Below are positions 59,717-64,000 of a stretch of 64,000 nucleotides of DNA, one piece after another. The stretch covers positions 37,105,724 through 37,169,723 of the forward strand of contig OX637287.1 of assembly GCA_951799445.1 (NCBI GenBank), written 5' to 3'. Position 1 is the stretch's first letter. Each line of letters opens with the position of its first letter. The notes under the pieces are model-generated. The model did no database searches and was not told the origin of the DNA. It was given only the letters and a program-made list of their open reading frames with translations. This stretch comes from Pseudisothecium myosuroides. Taxonomy: Eukaryota; Streptophyta; Bryopsida; Hypnales; Lembophyllaceae. Position numbers and translations under genes: made by a program.

Positions 59717-62700
59717 ATGGCTGGAAAGTCAGCTGCAAGTGCCCCAGAGCTTGATGGCAATAGAGAAAGCAGCTTCCTCGACAACATTCTGCGAAGGCTA
59801 GAAAGCAGCAGCGACCAGGAAGCAGCGTCCAACTCAATGGAGGCCTTTGATGCCTCTGTCCTGTCTCCGAATAGTTCTGCAAATCCATGGCAGTACCTAT
59901 CGACTTCCAACCCCCCTTCCCCTACTTTGCAACGTGATTTCTGCAACCTCACGCATTCGCTAGATGCATCCGAGAATCCATGGACGGAGCTGGAGCAGCA
60001 AAGAGTTCCCTTGTTGCAGGCTGACGATGTGAGTCATGGTGGAGCCCGCGCTACTTTGCTCCAACGTCGTCGTGAGCAACGGAATCCTGCAAATGACTCG
60101 GCAAGCGATGTACCCGGAGCTCATGGACAATCCGACGCAATGTTATATGAAGAGTTAGCTGCTGCATGGTACCGCAGCGGTTACTTGAGAGGGCCTTCTG
60201 TTTCACCGCGGGACGAAGGCTTGCAGGGTACGTGGGAAGGACTACTCCAAGCGTACGCGTCCGAAGAACGATGGGGTAATTCATCAGGCAACCAAAACGC
60301 AGACTCTGCGCCTGTGAATCAGCAGTTTGACCCGAATACGAAATCATTCGGCCTCGTGGATACAAGTGATGAAGCAGCTAGATGGCAGCGGACAATGCCA
60401 AGTCTTGAAGTAGGTGGCCGGTTTGTAGAGTCTTCAACTTCTGAAGCTGCAGACATGGATACCAGAACTGCACCGTCCTTGCCAGTCGGTGGAAATCCGA
60501 CTAGGTCGAGTAGCGACTGTCGTGTCTCCCCAAATACATCGTTGTCGTCAGAGTCCGGCGGTGACGACAGCGACGACGAAGAATGTGCTCGCAATGTGGA
60601 CCAGCTTTCTGTGCTCGACAGCGGAGGGAAGAGGAAAACCCCGGCATCAGAAGAGCTCGAGGAAAAGGACGAGTCTGCTAGGACTTCAACAGAGATCACG
60701 GAACTCAAGCAAAAGGCACCATCAGAGTAAGTTGCCTCAACCGAAATTCACAGCAATTCAACCCTCAATTGGAAGGGGCCACATGTGGCAGATGGTGACG
60801 CAGAATTAAAATTCGGTTTTTGAACAGGATCCCCAACAGGCCAAGGAAGAAGAAGAACACGAAGAGGTCGCGGGAGCCTCGATATGCCATCAAAACGCGC
60901 ACTGATGTGGACATTATGGACGATGGGTTTAAGTGGCGCAAATACGGTCAGAAAGCCGTGAAGAACAGCCCGCATCCAAGGTACGTCCCCACAATATCCT
61001 CTCTTCATAACTGTCATTTCAGAAACTGAGGTAAGTAACCTGAAAGGACACGCCATGATCACAATCCAACAGCGAAATTCAGATTTAGCATTAGATTTCA
61101 GAAGCAAATAGTTTCCAGAACTTAATGGGAGTTGAAGCAAATAATTTCCAGAACTTAATGAGAGTTGAAGCAAGAAGGTATGTACTCCTGTAATCAACAC
61201 TGATTAAAATTCGACACCTACATTTGGACCAAAAGGCGTCACGAAAACCTAGAAGTAGACTCCACAACATGTACACAATCAAAACATGAGTCTATGAGAG
61301 CACAGTGTTGATTTTTGGTACACAATAAGAGTGTCCTTTGAGAATTCATAACTTATTCACAATGTCCAAATAATGCATGCTACAGTAGAACCTCCCTAAG
61401 CTGATCGGTCCCGGACCGGTCTGATAGATTGGTTTATAGAGGTTTATTGACTTCTAGAGGGTCATTTTTAGTCACACCCTTTGTTAAGTGGCCCAGTCCG
61501 GGATCAGTCTGACATGATTGGTTTACGGAGGTTTATCTGCTTACAGAGGTTCGACTTAGGAGGTTCTACTGTAAAAAGGGCGTTGGAATCCTCTATCAGT
61601 TGCTAATAAGATCCCCTGATAATAATTTACATATTTGATAATAGTAACTATGATCAGATGTAGGTGTGCTACCTCAAGGGGTAACTTAGTGTCCACATCA
61701 GGTTCCGATGATTTCAACCTTTGAATATCCACAGAATAACATTAGAATACCAAAAAAATACAAAAAGGCATGCGTTCTGATTTTCTTCCAATTGCCAATG
61801 CTTGATCTAAAGTTTCTGCACATGCCCTCAACTAAAGGGTGAGATCAGCAAAAGTGAATGGTGACATCAGAAAAAACTGTCGTTTTTAGGATAGGTAACC
61901 CCACTCTTGATTGCGCGTTGTTTATTGTTTCTTTTGGGAACAAATGAGAGAACTCATTGCATTAAAATTCATAAAAAGAAAACTCTCGTGGTTTCGCAAG
62001 CTAACCTTACTCGAGTGCATCAACGGCCGCAGAAACTACTACCGCTGCACCACGCCGCAATGTCCAGTCCGGAAGCGCGTGGAGCGCGCCAGCGAGGACG
62101 CAGGCCTTGTGATCACGACCTACGAAGGCACGCACACGCATCACGCGCCAGGCTCGATCCCCCATCGTCTCGCTTCCGAACGCCCCCCTCATGCCACAAG
62201 CCCCCTGCCTCCCGGACTAGGGTTAGGGTTAGGGTTCCGAAGCACCAACCTCTTACCCCTGCCGCCCGAGTTCACCACGCTCGCCGCGCTGCACCAAATG
62301 CGAAGCCTGCAACAGATCCTCGCGCACCAGCAACTCCACATGCCGACTCTGCCCAGAAGCTTGCAACGCGAGAGCCTCCTCCGCGCGCAACAGTTTCTGG
62401 AGTTGCATGACCACCCGGAGGTCAAACCGCAGCCGTTTCATCACAATTTCCTGCAGAATCAGCTCATGGGATCATGGCCCGGGTTTCCATACAGACCGAA
62501 TTTGCAAACCAATTTGATGCAGCAACAACATCGCAATTCTCCGCAGAATCCCCAAGCGGATGCGGATCTGGTGCGGAGAGTGCTGGAAGCGGATGAGTTT
62601 GGGGGTAACGTAGATTTCAGGGAAGAAAACGTAGACTCGTCGAGGATATCTACCCCTCCTGGTGATTTTGTGAGCCAGATTCAAAGTGGCTTGAGGAACC

Positions 62701-62909
62701 AGGTGGCGATGGAAACGCGGCGGAGGGCGGCTCTTTTGCAGCGAGCAGCGACCGTGCCGCGGGGATCGGTGACCGGGGCACGGTCACGGGGTGGGGGCAC
62801 GGGGGAGGGGCTTCCGCGGAGACCGGTGCCCAGGCCTACTGAGGACGAGCTCGTGGATGGGTTGTTGCAGGAGATGGCCAAACGGGGAGAGTCGAGCGTG
62901 TCCAGGTAA
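59717..62909 (+). CDS. Group IIc WRKY transcription factor, three exons, 679 residues
   Basis: Exons are 59717-60726, 60828-60980 and 62033-62909; all junctions are GT-AG and both introns are phase 2. The start sits in a plant-type context (GGCAATGGCT). One WRKY domain spans about residues 363-424: WRKYGQK at 373-379, then a C-X4-C-X23-H-X-H zinc site at Cys393, Cys398, His422 and His424. The second intron splits the Arg388 codon, the R-type position found in group IIc. The pattern [17 protein letters not shown] and [11 protein letters not shown] fit group IIc; absence of an N-terminal WRKY domain excludes group I. A basic tract at 341-355 ([10 protein letters not shown]) is a likely nuclear signal. 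The first 336 residues are acidic and serine-rich; the C-terminal part is Gln/His/Pro-rich. It should bind W-boxes (TTGACC/T) in the nucleus, probably as an activator. It is longer than usual for group IIc. Intron 2 carries a repeat with a nested MITE. Confidence 0.93.
61179..61700 (+). repeat. Dispersed repeat B in WRKY intron 2, interrupted
   Basis: Same landmarks as 4163-4500 (GGTATGTAC, GACACCTACATTTGGAC, CATAACTTATTCAC, GTTGGAATCCTCTA, GCTAATAAGAT). The MITE at 61383-61571 sits exactly where the 4-kb copy reads GCTTGCTAAAGTGC. Confidence 0.8.
61383..61571. mobile_element. Emigrant/pogo-like MITE (189 bp) in WRKY intron 2
   Basis: Ends are CAGTAGAACCTCCCTAAGCT and the complement of CAGTAGAACCTCCTAAGTCG, with TA at 61381-61382 and 61572-61573. 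The related repeat at 4.37 kb gives the unoccupied TA site. It is the same family as 54956-55140, somewhat more diverged at its ends. Confidence 0.9.
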
Positions 62910-64000
62910 CCAAGGCGTTAGGGCACGCAGCACGCTCCCATGTTCCCACGTGGAGTTTTTGCATTTAGGGCAACTGCTTCTTCTTTCCCCCCTTCATATT
63001 GAGCCCTCCAAAATTTTAAAACCCAAAATTTTGTCAAATATATATTTCTTTTCATGTATAGTTTTCAGTCCCCTGTGAGCCACCCAATTTGAAGCCCCGA
63101 ATTCTTGCCAAAAATACTACCGGTGATGTATAGTTCTCAAATCTCATACATTTGAATCCAAATTTTCAACTTGAAATGCTCACCTTGGTATACCCTTCGA
63201 GTTTTGACGTCTAGTTTAAGAATGGTAGCCATTGCAGAAGGCAATCTTGCACTTTCACATTTCAAAATTGGATGCCTAAAATGGTGACTTTGGTTCATGA
63301 TGTGATAGCTATAAGAGTAGCAGTAACTCCAACCTTCATTTTGGTAGTGATGCCTAATGATTTATGCTGAATATATAACAGTTGACATGGAAATTTACCT
63401 GTAGTGTGAGAGCAGAATGTGGATTGCTGATGATCATGAACTTAACATTATTCATGGAAGAGCTTGGGTGCGATTTCTTGACGCACCAGAAGAATATTGA
63501 AGTAGACCCATATTTGAATGCAGATAAAAATATAAATATGGTTCAATGTATTCATGATCTTTTTGTTTGATTTCTTCTCACCTGTGTTAATTTGTTAATG
63601 CTAATTTTTTTTCGTCCTTCATTCATTTGTTGAATTTTGAGCACCTAAGAATGACAAAATACTCCATTTCTTGGATCTTGACTGTGCTGAATAATGTTAT
63701 GATATGTCTTGTCTATGTATGAGTAGGAACAATGGAGACATACATTGTTTTCTTGTTGTGTGCTCCTTTTCCAATGCTCAGAGCATGGCCACAGTACACG
63801 CCCAACTTGTCACGCTCAAATTTTACATCTAATTTTGAAGGGCCCTCATTGTTGCTCACCAAACACGGTCTATAAATAGTCAAAAAACCACTCATCAAGT
63901 ACAATAAAGAATAAAGCAACTAAACTTAGGATGAATAGTGATTTCAAGGGCCATTCCTTCACACGCGAGGATTGAGTGTTCAAGGGAATCTTTGGAAGGG
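62910..64000. other. 3' region of the WRKY gene and AT-rich flank
   Basis: The first few hundred bases probably contain the 3' untranslated region. No further gene was supported: the frames at 63382-63570 (plus) and 63713-63919 (minus) are short and unrecognised. AATAAAG occurs at 63902 and 63908, far downstream. Confidence 0.4.

Noticed and set aside
62216..62238. Three TTAGGG-like units in a row (telomere-like)
   Set aside because: They lie inside the third WRKY exon and simply encode a Gly-Leu repeat (GLGLGLGF). Three hexamers are too few for an interstitial telomere, and plant telomeres are normally TTTAGGG.

Overview
The window looks like nuclear DNA of a streptophyte plant. The evidence is a group IIc WRKY gene whose zinc-finger domain is split by the classic R-type phase-2 intron, GT-AG introns, and a dense layer of plant-type transposon debris: a Ty3/gypsy remnant, a CACTA element, and Emigrant-, Tourist- and Mutator-like miniature elements. 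The DNA is AT-rich and gene-poor. I cannot name the species; a bryophyte is possible, but that is a guess.

Only two protein-coding genes have convincing exon structures, both on the plus strand. At 14.0-15.5 kb there is a four-exon gene for an unrecognised serine-rich protein of 336 residues. It is followed by coding-like but stop-broken frames, which suggest that its 3' end has decayed or that my model of it is incomplete. At 59.7-62.9 kb there is a three-exon WRKY transcription factor of 679 residues, long for group IIc, with a gene-like leader of about 1.9 kb upstream that contains a cluster of W-box cores. A weaker minus-strand set of exon-like frames lies at 30.9-33.3 kb, and a possible small secreted protein lies at 0.8-1.1 kb on the minus strand.

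Most of the rest is transposable elements, many with both ends and target-site duplications (TSDs) readable by eye. They include: two 439-bp elements with TA duplications in opposite orientation (5.9 and 7.5 kb); TTA-flanked Tourist-like elements (12.7 and 54.2 kb); a poly-A retroposon with a 16-bp duplication (16.7 kb); a 9-bp-duplication Mutator-like miniature element (16.9 kb); a CACTA element (18.7 kb); a family of about 730 bp with GGGTGATTGCA ends and 4-bp duplications (27.2, 28.8, 36.0, 44.0 kb); a TTAA-flanked piggyBac-like family of about 0.9 kb (25.2, 46.1, 50.3 kb); a hairpin-rich CATTAG-ended family (5.2, 9.5, 22.3, 44.2-45.4 kb); and Emigrant-like elements with CAGTAGAACCTC ends (54.9 and 61.4 kb).

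The 22-27 kb region is a nested stack: a dead Ty3/gypsy element (gag zinc knuckle, protease, reverse transcriptase) is cut by at least three later insertions, one of which carries a near-perfect 175-bp foldback. A second stack lies at 44.0-46.0 kb. No CRISPR array, rRNA or tRNA gene was recognised.
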